A stretch of DNA of 16,135 nucleotides, taken from NCBI GenBank assembly GCA_027577415.1, contig JANBQS010000517.1, forward strand, positions 1-16,135, in the 5' to 3' direction. Numbering within the stretch: the first letter of the stretch is position 1; every line of letters starts with the position of its first letter. Shown in pieces: positions 1 through 6,081 of this stretch. The translations under genes were made by a program, and so were the position numbers. The notes below the pieces were generated by a model. It was given only the letters and a program-made list of their open reading frames with translations, ran no database searches and was not told where the DNA came from. This DNA comes from Coemansia sp. RSA 922. Lineage: Eukaryota; Kickxellomycota; Kickxellomycetes; Kickxellales; Kickxellaceae.

Positions 1-128
1 AACAATCCTTACGCCGGATTCCGCTCATCAAGACAAGTGAAAGAGGCGCACGCCATTTTGCGCAGTTGTCTCCTTTCTTTTGATAGCCACCGTGCTAGCT
101 TTTTCTCATCTTCTAATTCTTTCGGAGC

Positions 129-140
129 AGGGGCTCCTTA
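129..140 (+). promoter_or_regulatory. STRE-like element upstream of A1 (flipped orientation)
   Basis: AGGGGCTCCTTA, about 310 bp before the A1 start. The 8-mer GGGGCTCC is the exact reverse complement of the GGAGCCCC found at the same place in the A2 and A6 copies. AGGGG/CCCCT is the stress-response element core known from yeast Msn2/4; whether this organism uses it that way is an inference. Confidence 0.45.
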
Positions 141-183
141 ATCGTAGACCCACTCATATGCGTGTGGCGTATATGTTGATTTA

Positions 184-192
184 CCGCAGCGG
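184..192 (+). promoter_or_regulatory. CCG-N3-CGG element before A1
   Basis: CCGCAGCGG, an everted pair of CGG half-sites, the kind of word bound by fungal Zn2Cys6 regulators. Also intact before A2 (1542-1550) and half lost before A6 (5800-5808). Confidence 0.4.
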
Positions 193-350
193 AAAGTAGT
201 GTTTCTACGACTGTGTAGTAGACACCATGTGATAGATGTGTATTTAAAATGGATTAGGGGCGGCAAACATAGCTGACAATCTGATTCTTGGCAAGCTTGC
301 TGTAGACACTAGCCACAGGAAAGTGCGAGACGAATTGTCTGTTGGCAGAG

Positions 351-358
351 TATATAAA
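351..358 (+). promoter_or_regulatory. TATA box of A1
   Basis: TATATAAA, 89 bp before the A1 ATG; the same distance is found in A2 and A6. Confidence 0.75.
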
Positions 359-439
359 GACAGCATTTCCGGCCAAAATATGGACGAAGCTCTTCACATC
401 TAAACATCTGCCACATCTGTCACTACCTTTTAACTGATC

Positions 440-1120
440 ATGACTACTGACAACACTACTCCATCCTACGTTCTTCGCTACTTTGACCTTATTGGTCTGG
501 CCGAGACCAGCCGCATGCTTCTGACGGCAGCCAAAGTCGAGTGGACGGAAGAGCATCCTGAGTGGCCACAAGAGAAGCCTAACCAGCCGTTCGGTCATCT
601 ACCTGTCCTGGTAGAGAAGAATGGCGCAGATGATGGCTCTGACTTTATTCTGAGCGAGTCCGGATCAATTGAGCGCTACCTTGCTCGCACTTTCAAGTTT
701 GTCCCTACTGACCTAAAGGAAATCGCGCGTCAGGAGCAGCTCCGCGACCAGCAGTTGGATATTATTCTGGCGTTCTTTATTCAGCTGCGAATGGTTGACG
801 AGGCCAAGAAGGAGAGACGAGGCGAGTTTGACGTGCTGCTGGACAAGATTGTTGAGATCCACACCACGATTCTGCGCAATAACGGTGACTGCGGACACTT
901 GTTTGGCAAAGAGCTATCGTATGCTGATATGTCGGCCTACGCGTTCTACAAGCTATTTGTCATGTACGCAGTAGAGTTTGACGCGGATATCAGGTCTTTT
1001 GTCAAGGACAAGATTACTCCAGAGATTCTGAACCTGATTCGCACTGTGGAGTCGGACCCACTTCTTGAAGAGCATGTGGTGAAGAAGGGAAGCTTTGTAA
1101 CTCATATCTTGCCTGAATGA
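440..1120 (+). CDS. GST A1: sigma-like glutathione S-transferase (type A)
   Basis: Cytosolic GST-fold protein of 226 aa, the usual family length. Known for the family: it conjugates glutathione to electrophiles, or acts as a GSH-dependent isomerase or peroxidase, as a dimer. Visible: the thioredoxin-like N-domain starts SYVLRYFDLIG, with the candidate catalytic Tyr14 in RYF. Trp42 and Lys46 (PEWPQEK), cis-Pro55 (LPVL) and Glu73-Ser74 (SES) fit the sigma/mu/pi glutathione site. The helical C-domain begins near residue 95 (RQEQLRDQQ) and carries the helix-6 motif LSYADMSAY (159-167). The ATG lies 89 bp after the TATA start and matches the start of A2 and A6. There is no signal peptide or membrane segment. 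A C-terminal relic of another GST follows the TGA stop in frame. The exact GST class and substrate cannot be told from sequence. Confidence 0.93.
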   Translation: MTTDNTTPSYVLRYFDLIGLAETSRMLLTAAKVEWTEEHPEWPQEKPNQPFGHLPVLVEKNGADDGSDFILSESGSIERYLARTFKFVPTDLKEIARQEQLRDQQLDIILAFFIQLRMVDEAKKERRGEFDVLLDKIVEIHTTILRNNGDCGHLFGKELSYADMSAYAFYKLFVMYAVEFDADIRSFVKDKITPEILNLIRTVESDPLLEEHVVKKGSFVTHILPE

Positions 1121-1147
1121 GCAAGGAAGCTTTTATCAGCATTTTCT

Positions 1148-1235
1148 AAACTAATTGAGGCTGACCCGCTTTTTGTGGCCTACATGTAGCAGAGGGCTAG
1201 TTTACTAATATATCCCAGATTTAGGGTCCAGTGCA
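1148..1235 (+). pseudogene. C-terminal GST relic behind A1 (type B-like tail)
   Basis: Directly after the A1 stop and in the same frame, codons read KLIEADPLFVAYM, then TAG, then CAGAGGGCTAG. This matches the last codons of B7 (VEADPLLAAYLSQRG, TAG) and leads into the same 3' flank (block I) that follows B5 and B7. It is the last fragment of a type B gene whose body has been lost. It is too short to be a gene. Confidence 0.75.
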
Positions 1236-1489
1236 CCGCTATTGTCAATAAAATACAGATGCTGCATGTCTTTGGCCATGTGTCATTCTAGGGAGCCTGG
1301 ATAGATTTGCCACCTGTGCATGAAGTCTTAGCTTGACTAATTGGAAGAAAAAGCTGATGTGCTGACATGAAGCCGGCGGAGATTCAAGGCACAATGTTGA
1401 TAGCAGCGTCATGCGTTTCAGGCGCCCCTCCTCCGCATATGCATCAAGCACTGGCTGCTACCTGCGAGTCTTTCTTGAGAAGGAGCCCC
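1236..1489. repeat. Block I, copy 1 (dispersed 254 bp spacer repeat)
   Basis: This spacer between A1 and A2 recurs after B5 and B7 at almost the same length (254, 254, 253 bp). It starts at CCGCTATTGTCAATAAAA and ends at GGAGCCCC. It includes the AATAAA at 1247-1252 that probably serves the upstream gene. A 52 bp core (1364-1415) is identical to copy 3. It contains TGACTAA (1334-1340), an AP-1/Yap-like word that is TGACAAA in the other copies. Confidence 0.85.
1247..1252 (+). terminator. Poly(A) signal behind A1 and its relic
   Basis: AATAAA in GTCAATAAAATAC, inherited from the type B 3' flank; about 126 bp past the A1 stop. Confidence 0.55.
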
Positions 1490-1493
1490 TTAA
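1482..1493 (+). promoter_or_regulatory. STRE-like element upstream of A2
   Basis: GGAGCCCCTTAA, 327 bp before the A2 ATG, at the joint of block I and the type A promoter. A second AGGGG follows at 1627-1631. Confidence 0.45.
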
Positions 1494-1541
1494 TTGGGGA
1501 CCTGCGCTTGTTTTTGTGCTTGCTGTGCATGTGTTGATTTA

Positions 1542-1550
1542 CCGCAGCGG
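1542..1550 (+). promoter_or_regulatory. CCG-N3-CGG element before A2
   Basis: CCGCAGCGG in the same context as A1 (TTTACCGCAGCGGAAAGTAG). Confidence 0.4.
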
Positions 1551-1719
1551 AAAGTAGTGTTTCCATGACATGTATGTTGCTGCGTTGTAGACATGGCGAG
1601 TGATAGATATGTATTTAAAACGGATTAGGGGATGACAAATATAACTGACAATCCTTCTTGGAAGGTTCGCAGAAAACACTGGCTACAAGAAAGTGTGAGA
1701 AAATTGTATGCGTCCAGAG

Positions 1720-1727
1720 TATAAAAA
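1720..1727 (+). promoter_or_regulatory. TATA box of A2
   Basis: TATAAAAA, 89 bp before the chosen A2 ATG and 29 bp before the alternative ATG at 1749. The equal 89 bp spacing in A1 and A6 supports the later start. Confidence 0.75.
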
Positions 1728-1808
1728 TACAGCATTCTTGGCCAAAACATGGACGAAGATCTTCACTTCCAAACATCTTCCACATTTCCACTACTTTCTT
1801 CACGGACT

Positions 1809-2489
1809 ATGACTGCTGACAACACTACTCCATCCTACGTTCTTCGCTACTTTGACATTGTTGGTCTGGCTGAGACCAGCCGCATGCTTCTGACTGCGGC
1901 TAAGGTCGAGTGGACGGAGGAACATCCCGAATGGCCACAAGAGAAGCCCAACCAGCCATTTGGCCGTCTACCCGTCTTGGTGGAGAAGAATGGCGCCGAG
2001 GATGGCTCTGACTTTATTCTGAGCGAGTCCGGATCGATTGAGCGCTACCTTGCTCGCACTTTCAAGCTCATTCCCACTGATCCAAAGCAAGTCGCGCGCC
2101 AGGAGCAGATCCGCGACCAACAGGCGGATGTTACCGATGCATTCTTTTCTCAGCTATATTTGGTTGGCGAGGCCAAGAAGGAGAGACGAGGCGAGTTTGA
2201 CGTGCTGCTGGACAAGATTGTTGAGATCCACACCACGCTTCTGCGCAAGAACGGTTACTGCGGACACCTGTTTGGCAAAGAGCTGTCGTATGCTGATATG
2301 TCTGCCTACGCGTTCTACAAGATGTTCATCTTGTATATTGTGACCCATGACGCGGATATCGCGCCCTTTGTCAAGAACAAGATTACTCCAGAGATTCTGA
2401 ACCTGATTCGCACTGTGGAGTCGGACCCGCTTCTTGAAGAGCATGTGGCAAAGAAGGGAAGCTTTGTGCCTCATGTTCTCTCTGAATAA
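1809..2489 (+). CDS. GST A2: sigma-like glutathione S-transferase (type A)
   Basis: 226 aa paralogue of A1 and A6 with the same complete glutathione site: Tyr14, Trp42, Lys46, Pro55, Glu73-Ser74. It differs mainly in predicted helix 4 (about 106-119, ADVTDAFFSQLYLV) and helix 6-7 (about 169-186), which in GSTs line the hydrophobic substrate pocket. I chose the ATG at 1809 because it aligns with the starts of A1 and A6 (MTADNTTPSY). An in-frame ATG at 1749 would add 20 residues, but it sits only about 29 bp from the TATA start and may precede the transcription start. Its own AATAAA lies 39 bp past the stop. Role inferred: detoxification GST with a substrate range different from A1. Confidence 0.92.
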   Translation: MTADNTTPSYVLRYFDIVGLAETSRMLLTAAKVEWTEEHPEWPQEKPNQPFGRLPVLVEKNGAEDGSDFILSESGSIERYLARTFKLIPTDPKQVARQEQIRDQQADVTDAFFSQLYLVGEAKKERRGEFDVLLDKIVEIHTTLLRKNGYCGHLFGKELSYADMSAYAFYKMFILYIVTHDADIAPFVKNKITPEILNLIRTVESDPLLEEHVAKKGSFVPHVLSE

Positions 2490-2527
2490 GCCAGCTTTCC
2501 CTGGCTATTTTTTATGTGAGCTTTGGC

Positions 2528-2533
2528 AATAAA
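2528..2533 (+). terminator. Poly(A) signal of A2
   Basis: AATAAA, 39 bp past the stop. Confidence 0.6.
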
Positions 2534-2600
2534 TACTAATAGTAAACAGAAAGATCTACAGCGCATGTCAGGTTTTTGTGATGACAAATGAGAGTAGCTG

Positions 2601-2611
2601 TCGGAGCCGAG
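2601..2611 (+). promoter_or_regulatory. CGG-N2-CCG element before C3
   Basis: TCGGAGCCGAG, 232 bp before the C3 ATG. It is identical to the word 223 bp before C4 and close to TCAGAACCGAG at 4564-4574 (B5) and 6957-6967 (B7). Inverted CGG half-sites suggest a Zn2Cys6-type operator (inference). Confidence 0.45.
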
Positions 2612-2832
2612 ATCGTTCAAATGTATCCTTCCATCTTTGCTTCCATTCATCTCTTTTTGACATCTAGTCACAAGACCAATAGACCTTCTAGCAGAGGGCT
2701 TGGCATCTATTTGTCAGATAAAATGGCAATCCCTTTGGCGCATCCTTTTGCTGTTTTTGGGCACATCTCCAATCCTGACATCTTGCTCTCTTCACCGCCC
2801 AACTCCCTCTATAGGCATTACTAAGCAACAAT

Positions 2833-3492
2833 ATGGCATCCTACGTCTTTCGTTACTTTAACACTATTGGCTATGGCGAAACTACGCGTCTATTGCTAAC
2901 TGCCGCCAAAGTCGAGTGGACTGAGGAGCACCCTGAGTGGCCGCAAGAAAAGTCCAACCAGCCATTTGGCCGTCTGCCCGTCCTAATCGAACAAAGCATC
3001 GACGGTAGCCCCGATCTAGTACTTAGCGAGTCTACTACTATTGAGCGCTATCTCGCTCGCACCTATGGTTTCCTGCCCATGGATCCAAGACAGGCGGCGC
3101 TTCAAGAGCAGCTCCGCGACCGACAGAATGACGTGTTGCTGACCTTTAGGGAGTACATGTCAGTCCCGGATAGTGCAAAAGAGGGTGTGTACGCCAAGTT
3201 TGAGGGGCTTTTGGACAGGGTGATTAGCATTCACACGGGGCTCTTGCGCGAGAATGGCAACACGGGCTACTCTTTTGGTCCTTCGCTCTCGTACGCTGAT
3301 ATGGCGATGTACACGTTCATGAAGCTGTTCTTCATTCAAATCGTGCAGTACTCTGAGATGATGCCAAAGCTGTTCAAGGCCAAGCTGACGCCCGAGCTGG
3401 CCAAATTGGCTACTACAGTTGAGGCTGACCCATTGCTGGTAGCCTATGTATCGAAGAAGGGTGGTTTGGCGGAGTATGTTCTGCCCAAATAA
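2833..3492 (+). CDS. GST C3: sigma-like glutathione S-transferase (type C)
   Basis: 219 aa GST. The glutathione site is intact: Tyr8 (FRYF), Trp36 and Lys40 (PEWPQEK), Pro49 (LPVL), Glu66-Ser67 (SES). The C-domain runs from about residue 90 (LQEQLRDRQNDV) and ends KKGGLAEYVLPK. The stretch at about 144-168 (ENGNTGYSFG...SYADMAMYTFMKLF) is much closer to type B proteins B5 and B7 than to its neighbour C4, while the N-domain is of the ordinary type, so the protein looks intermediate or mosaic. The start is the only ATG that aligns with paralogues. The promoter has no canonical TATA (a weak GATAAAA at about 2718) but has a CGG-N2-CCG motif. Confidence 0.93.
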   Translation: MASYVFRYFNTIGYGETTRLLLTAAKVEWTEEHPEWPQEKSNQPFGRLPVLIEQSIDGSPDLVLSESTTIERYLARTYGFLPMDPRQAALQEQLRDRQNDVLLTFREYMSVPDSAKEGVYAKFEGLLDRVISIHTGLLRENGNTGYSFGPSLSYADMAMYTFMKLFFIQIVQYSEMMPKLFKAKLTPELAKLATTVEADPLLVAYVSKKGGLAEYVLPK

Positions 3493-3580
3493 ACCAGGCG
3501 ATCTTTCCATTAGCCTTTCTTCTTTAGCGCCTGATTTCTGAATTGTAAGCAAAGCTGACCAATACACTTTGTATCTGGAA

Positions 3581-3591
3581 GGAGCCCCTTA
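3581..3591 (+). promoter_or_regulatory. STRE-like element upstream of C4
   Basis: GGAGCCCCTTA, 237 bp before the C4 ATG, in DNA otherwise unlike the A promoters. That makes independent retention or acquisition of the word more telling. Confidence 0.45.
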
Positions 3592-3593
3592 TG

Positions 3594-3605
3594 CTCGGAG
3601 CCGAG
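3594..3605 (+). promoter_or_regulatory. CGG-N2-CCG palindrome before C4
   Basis: CTCGGAGCCGAG is a perfect 12 bp palindrome apart from its centre, 14 bp past the STRE-like word. Confidence 0.5.
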
Positions 3606-3710
3606 CTTGTCTTATGCCTCCTTTTGTCGTTGTTTTGTATTCGTAAGCGTCTTCAACGTAGAGAGTAAATAGAAATCTCAGGGTCTATGGTTCTAGCACA
3701 AAAACATTGA

Positions 3711-3718
3711 TATAAAAG
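3711..3718 (+). promoter_or_regulatory. TATA box of C4
   Basis: TATAAAAG, 107 bp before the ATG, followed by an A/C-rich leader rich in CACCATC/CACTATC. Confidence 0.75.
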
Positions 3719-3817
3719 ACACCCTATCTGCTGTACTTTTTTCCAAACATTACTGACCACACACACCATCCTCAATACTCTACCAATCACTTCAAGAATA
3801 TCACTACTATCAACACT

Positions 3818-4477
3818 ATGGCCTCTTACATCTTTCGCTACTTTAACGTCGCCGGCTTTGGCGAAGCTACACGCCTACTACTAACTGCCGCCAAGGTTGA
3901 TTGGTCCGAGGAGAACCCCGAATGGCCGCTAGAAAAGCCCAACCAGCCGTTCGGTCGCCTGCCTGTCCTAATCGAACATAGTGCCGACGGCAGCCCCGAT
4001 CTGGTAATTACCGAGTCAGGAACTATTGAGCGCTACGTTGCACGCACATACGGCTTCTTGCCCGCCGATCCGCGGAACGCAGCGCTTCAGGAGCAGCTTC
4101 GCGATCGTCTTAATGATGTCGTGATAGCATTTTTTGCGCACAAGTCGGTCAGCGAGGGCGAAAGGCAAGCTGTGCATGACAAGTTTGTGGACCTTTTGGA
4201 CAAGCTAGTCGCTGTGCACTCTGAGCTCTTGCGCAAGAACGGCAACAACGGTCATTTGTTTGGAACTGAACTCTCGTTTGCTGACATCTCCACCTACGCG
4301 TTCCTCAGGATGTTCTTGATTAACCCTATGCCGTCCTTGGAGCATTCTCCACAGCTCGTCAAAGCCAAGTTGACACCCGAGATTGCCAAGCTCGCTGTTA
4401 CTGTCGAGGCCGATCCGCTTCTCGAGGCCTTTGTGTCGAAGAAGGGTGGTTTGGCGGAGTATGTTCAGCACAAGTAA
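3818..4477 (+). CDS. GST C4: sigma-like glutathione S-transferase (type C)
   Basis: 219 aa GST with the site residues Tyr8, Trp36, Lys40, Pro49 and Glu66-Ser67 (here TES in place of SES). The C-domain has the QEQLRDRLNDV helix-4 start, the LSFADISTY helix-6 motif and the tail KKGGLAEYVQHK. The ATG follows a clear TATAAAAG by 107 bp and sits in a good context (AACACTATGG). The last ~24 codons and the whole downstream spacer are duplicated at 6799 onward, where they survive as a relic behind A6. The promoter carries both a GGAGCCCC element and a perfect CTCGG-AG-CCGAG inverted repeat, so it may answer to two regulators. Substrate unknown. Confidence 0.93.
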   Translation: MASYIFRYFNVAGFGEATRLLLTAAKVDWSEENPEWPLEKPNQPFGRLPVLIEHSADGSPDLVITESGTIERYVARTYGFLPADPRNAALQEQLRDRLNDVVIAFFAHKSVSEGERQAVHDKFVDLLDKLVAVHSELLRKNGNNGHLFGTELSFADISTYAFLRMFLINPMPSLEHSPQLVKAKLTPEIAKLAVTVEADPLLEAFVSKKGGLAEYVQHK

Positions 4478-4563
4478 ATTGACCGATTCTTCCATTAGCT
4501 TCACTTTCCTGATTTTAAGCAGCGATTGATCAATATACACATGGCTCATTATAGATACTTTTG

Positions 4564-4574
4564 TCAGAACCGAG
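4564..4574 (+). promoter_or_regulatory. Half-site version of the CGG/CCG element before B5
   Basis: TCAGAACCGAG, 246 bp before the B5 ATG. Only the CCGAG half of the C-type palindrome is kept. The B7 copy is at 6957-6967. Confidence 0.35.
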
Positions 4575-4683
4575 CCAATTCGATATATACGTCATCAGCC
4601 ATGATACTTTTTGGGAGCGAGTCTGTCAAACTGCGGTCTGTCTTCAGGCACGCAAGCCACCTTTTGGAGGAAAAAAGCTGTAC

Positions 4684-4691
4684 TATAAAAG
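4684..4691 (+). promoter_or_regulatory. TATA box of B5
   Basis: TATAAAAG, 126 bp before the B5 ATG; the same spacing is seen in B7. Confidence 0.75.
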
Positions 4692-4809
4692 GCGGTACCC
4701 GCCGCGTTCTCTTCCTGCTGCGCTTTTTAGCATTCGTCTGAACACGTCATATTTTATTACTCTAACACCAACAACGACTTTACAATCAACATCTACCACT
4801 GTCAACACC

Positions 4810-5478
4810 ATGCCTTCTTACGTCTTTCGCTACGTTAATGCCGTTGGATTTGGCGAGACCACTCGCCTCCTATTAACCGCGGCTAAGGTCGAGTGGACCG
4901 AGGAGAGTTCGGACCTTGAACAAGCACGGCTTGACCATCCAAATGGTATTCCAGTCGTGCTAATCCAGAAGAACTCTGACGGCAGCCCCGACGTTGTGTT
5001 TAACAAGTTCGTCACTATTGAGCGCTACCTTGCTCGCACCTATGAATTCTTGCCGGCCAACCCAGAACAAGTAGAGCTACAAGATCAGCTCCGCGATGAG
5101 CAGAGTTCATTAATGAAACTCTTGTTGTCAACCGTGGCGCTAGGTATTGCAGCTAACCAAGACGTGAGGGAATTTGTGTTCACCGTGTTCGAGAGATGTT
5201 TGGAAATGTTCCTTGGCTCCCGTGTGAAGCTCTTGCGCATGAATGGAAACACTGGCTACTCCTTCGGTTCTACTCTTTCGTACACCGACATGGCGATCTA
5301 TTCCTTTATGAAGCTTTTCATTGTTGACTTTGCGACTTCCTCAAAGGAGATCGCAAGGCGTTTCAAGTGCAAGATGCCGCCCGAGCTTGCGAAGTTGGCC
5401 GCCACTGTTGAATCTGACCCGCTTCTCGAGGCCCACATGTCGAAGAATGGCAGGTTTGCAAATGTATTCCAGGGTTAG
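4810..5478 (+). CDS. GST B5: GST-fold protein with degenerate glutathione site (type B)
   Basis: 222 aa. The fold markers remain: RY at 7-8, LLLTAAKVEWTEE at 20-32, TIERYLARTYEF at 69-80, LSYTDMAIYSFMKLF in helix 6. The glutathione-binding residues kept by the A/C paralogues have changed: Phe9 to Val, Trp36 to Leu, Lys40 to Arg, the RLPVL loop to GIPVVL (cis-Pro displaced by one), and Ser-Glu-Ser 65-67 to Asn-Lys-Phe. Relative to B7 there are also four extra residues between helices 4 and 5. It is probably not an ordinary GST; a binding, structural or chaperone role, or decay, is possible. I chose the start at 4810 because it aligns with paralogues and lies 126 bp past TATAAAAG; the frame stays open upstream through the promoter. 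Confidence 0.88.
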   Translation: MPSYVFRYVNAVGFGETTRLLLTAAKVEWTEESSDLEQARLDHPNGIPVVLIQKNSDGSPDVVFNKFVTIERYLARTYEFLPANPEQVELQDQLRDEQSSLMKLLLSTVALGIAANQDVREFVFTVFERCLEMFLGSRVKLLRMNGNTGYSFGSTLSYTDMAIYSFMKLFIVDFATSSKEIARRFKCKMPPELAKLAATVESDPLLEAHMSKNGRFANVFQG

Positions 5479-5497
5479 GATCTTTTGATTTACACTG

Positions 5498-5751
5498 CCG
5501 CTATTGTCAATAAAATCCAGCTGCAGCATGTCTTTGACTATGTGTCATTCTAGGGAGCCTGAATGAATCTGCCACCCGTGCATAAAGTTTTAGTTTGACA
5601 AATTGGAAGCAAAAGCCGACGTTCCGACATGAAGCTGGGGGAGATTCAAGGCACAGCGTGGATAGCAGCAGCATGCGCTTCAAGCACACCCCCTCCGCAA
5701 ATGTATCAAGCACTGGCTTCTACTTGCGAGTCTTTCTTGAGAAGGAGCCCC
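5498..5751. repeat. Block I, copy 2
   Basis: Second copy of the spacer repeat, between B5 and A6, the most diverged in the core region (GAAGCTGGGGGAG instead of GAAGCCGGCGGAG). It holds AATAAA at 5509-5514 for B5 and ends in GGAGCCCC at 5744-5751. Confidence 0.85.
5509..5514 (+). terminator. Poly(A) signal of B5
   Basis: AATAAA, 31 bp past the stop. Confidence 0.6.
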
Positions 5752-5755
5752 TTAA
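5744..5755 (+). promoter_or_regulatory. STRE-like element upstream of A6
   Basis: GGAGCCCCTTAA, 338 bp before the A6 ATG; a second AGGGG lies at 5885-5889. Confidence 0.45.
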
Positions 5756-6081
5756 TTGTGGACCCGCACATGACCTTTCTTTTCATGTGTGTTGGTTTAC
5801 CGCAGCATGAAGTAGTGTTTCCATGACATGTATGCTGCTGCGTTGTGGACAACACGAGTGATAGATATGTACCTAAGCTGGATTAGGGGTGGCAAACATA
5901 TGTGACAATCCGATTCCTGGAAGGTTCGCTGCAGATGCTGCTAAGTAGGAGACGAGCTTAAGGAGGGCGAGACGAATTGGCTGCGGCCAGAGTATATAAA
6001 GACAGCATTCTTGGCCAAAACAAGGACGAAGCTCTTCACTTCCAAACATCTTCCACATTCCCACTACTTTCTTCACCGACT
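5752..6081 (+). repeat. Type A promoter repeat, copy 3 (before A6)
   Basis: Same landmarks, but the CCG-N3-CGG site has lost its second half (CCGCAGCAT at 5800-5808) and the upstream ATG of the other copies is AAG. AGGGG is at 5885-5889 and TATATAAA at 5993-6000. A 15-20 bp stretch at about 5937-5960 is unlike the other copies. Confidence 0.85.
5993..6000 (+). promoter_or_regulatory. TATA box of A6
   Basis: TATATAAA, 89 bp before the A6 ATG. Confidence 0.75.

Larger units (their letters stand above)
138..439 (+). repeat. Type A promoter repeat, copy 1 (before A1)
   Basis: Homologous to 1490-1808 and 5752-6081. Shared landmarks in order: TTAAT..AGACC, TTTACCGCAGCGG, AAGTAGTGTTTC, GTGATAGAT, GGATTAGGGG, GACAAT, TATATAAA, GGCCAAAA and GACGAAG.TCTTCAC. 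There is no gene in it. A 7-codon upstream ORF (380-403) lies between the TATA and the A1 start. Confidence 0.85.
1490..1808 (+). repeat. Type A promoter repeat, copy 2 (before A2)
   Basis: Same ordered landmarks as copy 1, with CCGCAGCGG at 1542-1550, AGGGG at 1627-1631 and TATAAAAA at 1720. The upstream ATG at 1749 is in frame with A2 here and is not followed by a stop. Confidence 0.85.
2490..2832 (+). promoter_or_regulatory. Spacer A2-C3: A2 3' end and C3 promoter
   Basis: A 343 bp gene-free stretch. It holds the A2 poly(A) signal AATAAA (2528-2533), a GATGACAAAT word also seen before A2 and GST8, the CGG-N2-CCG element, a weak GATAAAA and a pyrimidine-rich leader. It is open for 78 codons from 2588, but that frame resembles nothing and overlaps the promoter. 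Confidence 0.6.
3493..3817 (+). promoter_or_regulatory. Spacer C3-C4: C4 promoter
   Basis: A 325 bp gene-free stretch: C3 3' UTR, the STRE-like word, the CGG palindrome, TATA at 3711 and a CA-rich leader. No block I or type A promoter sequence is present, so C3 and C4 form an older part of the array. Confidence 0.65.
4478..4809 (+). repeat. Type B promoter repeat, copy 1 (C4 3' flank and B5 promoter)
   Basis: A 332 bp gene-free stretch that is very close to 6871-7201. It begins with the 3' flank of C4 (ATTGACC.ATTCTTCCATTAG). It then has TCAGAACCGAGCCAATTCG, TTTTTGGGAGCGAGTCTG, TATAAAAGGCGG and the leader ending GTCAACACCATG. Confidence 0.87.

Noticed and set aside
2588..2824. 78-codon frame between A2 and C3
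   Set aside because: It overlaps the C3 promoter and leader, has no recognisable domain and has no counterpart at other loci.
4561..4809. Long N-terminal extension of B5 (and likewise B7 from 7004)
   Set aside because: The open frame runs through the TATA box, and the extra residues have no likeness to other GSTs. The later ATG aligns with all paralogues.
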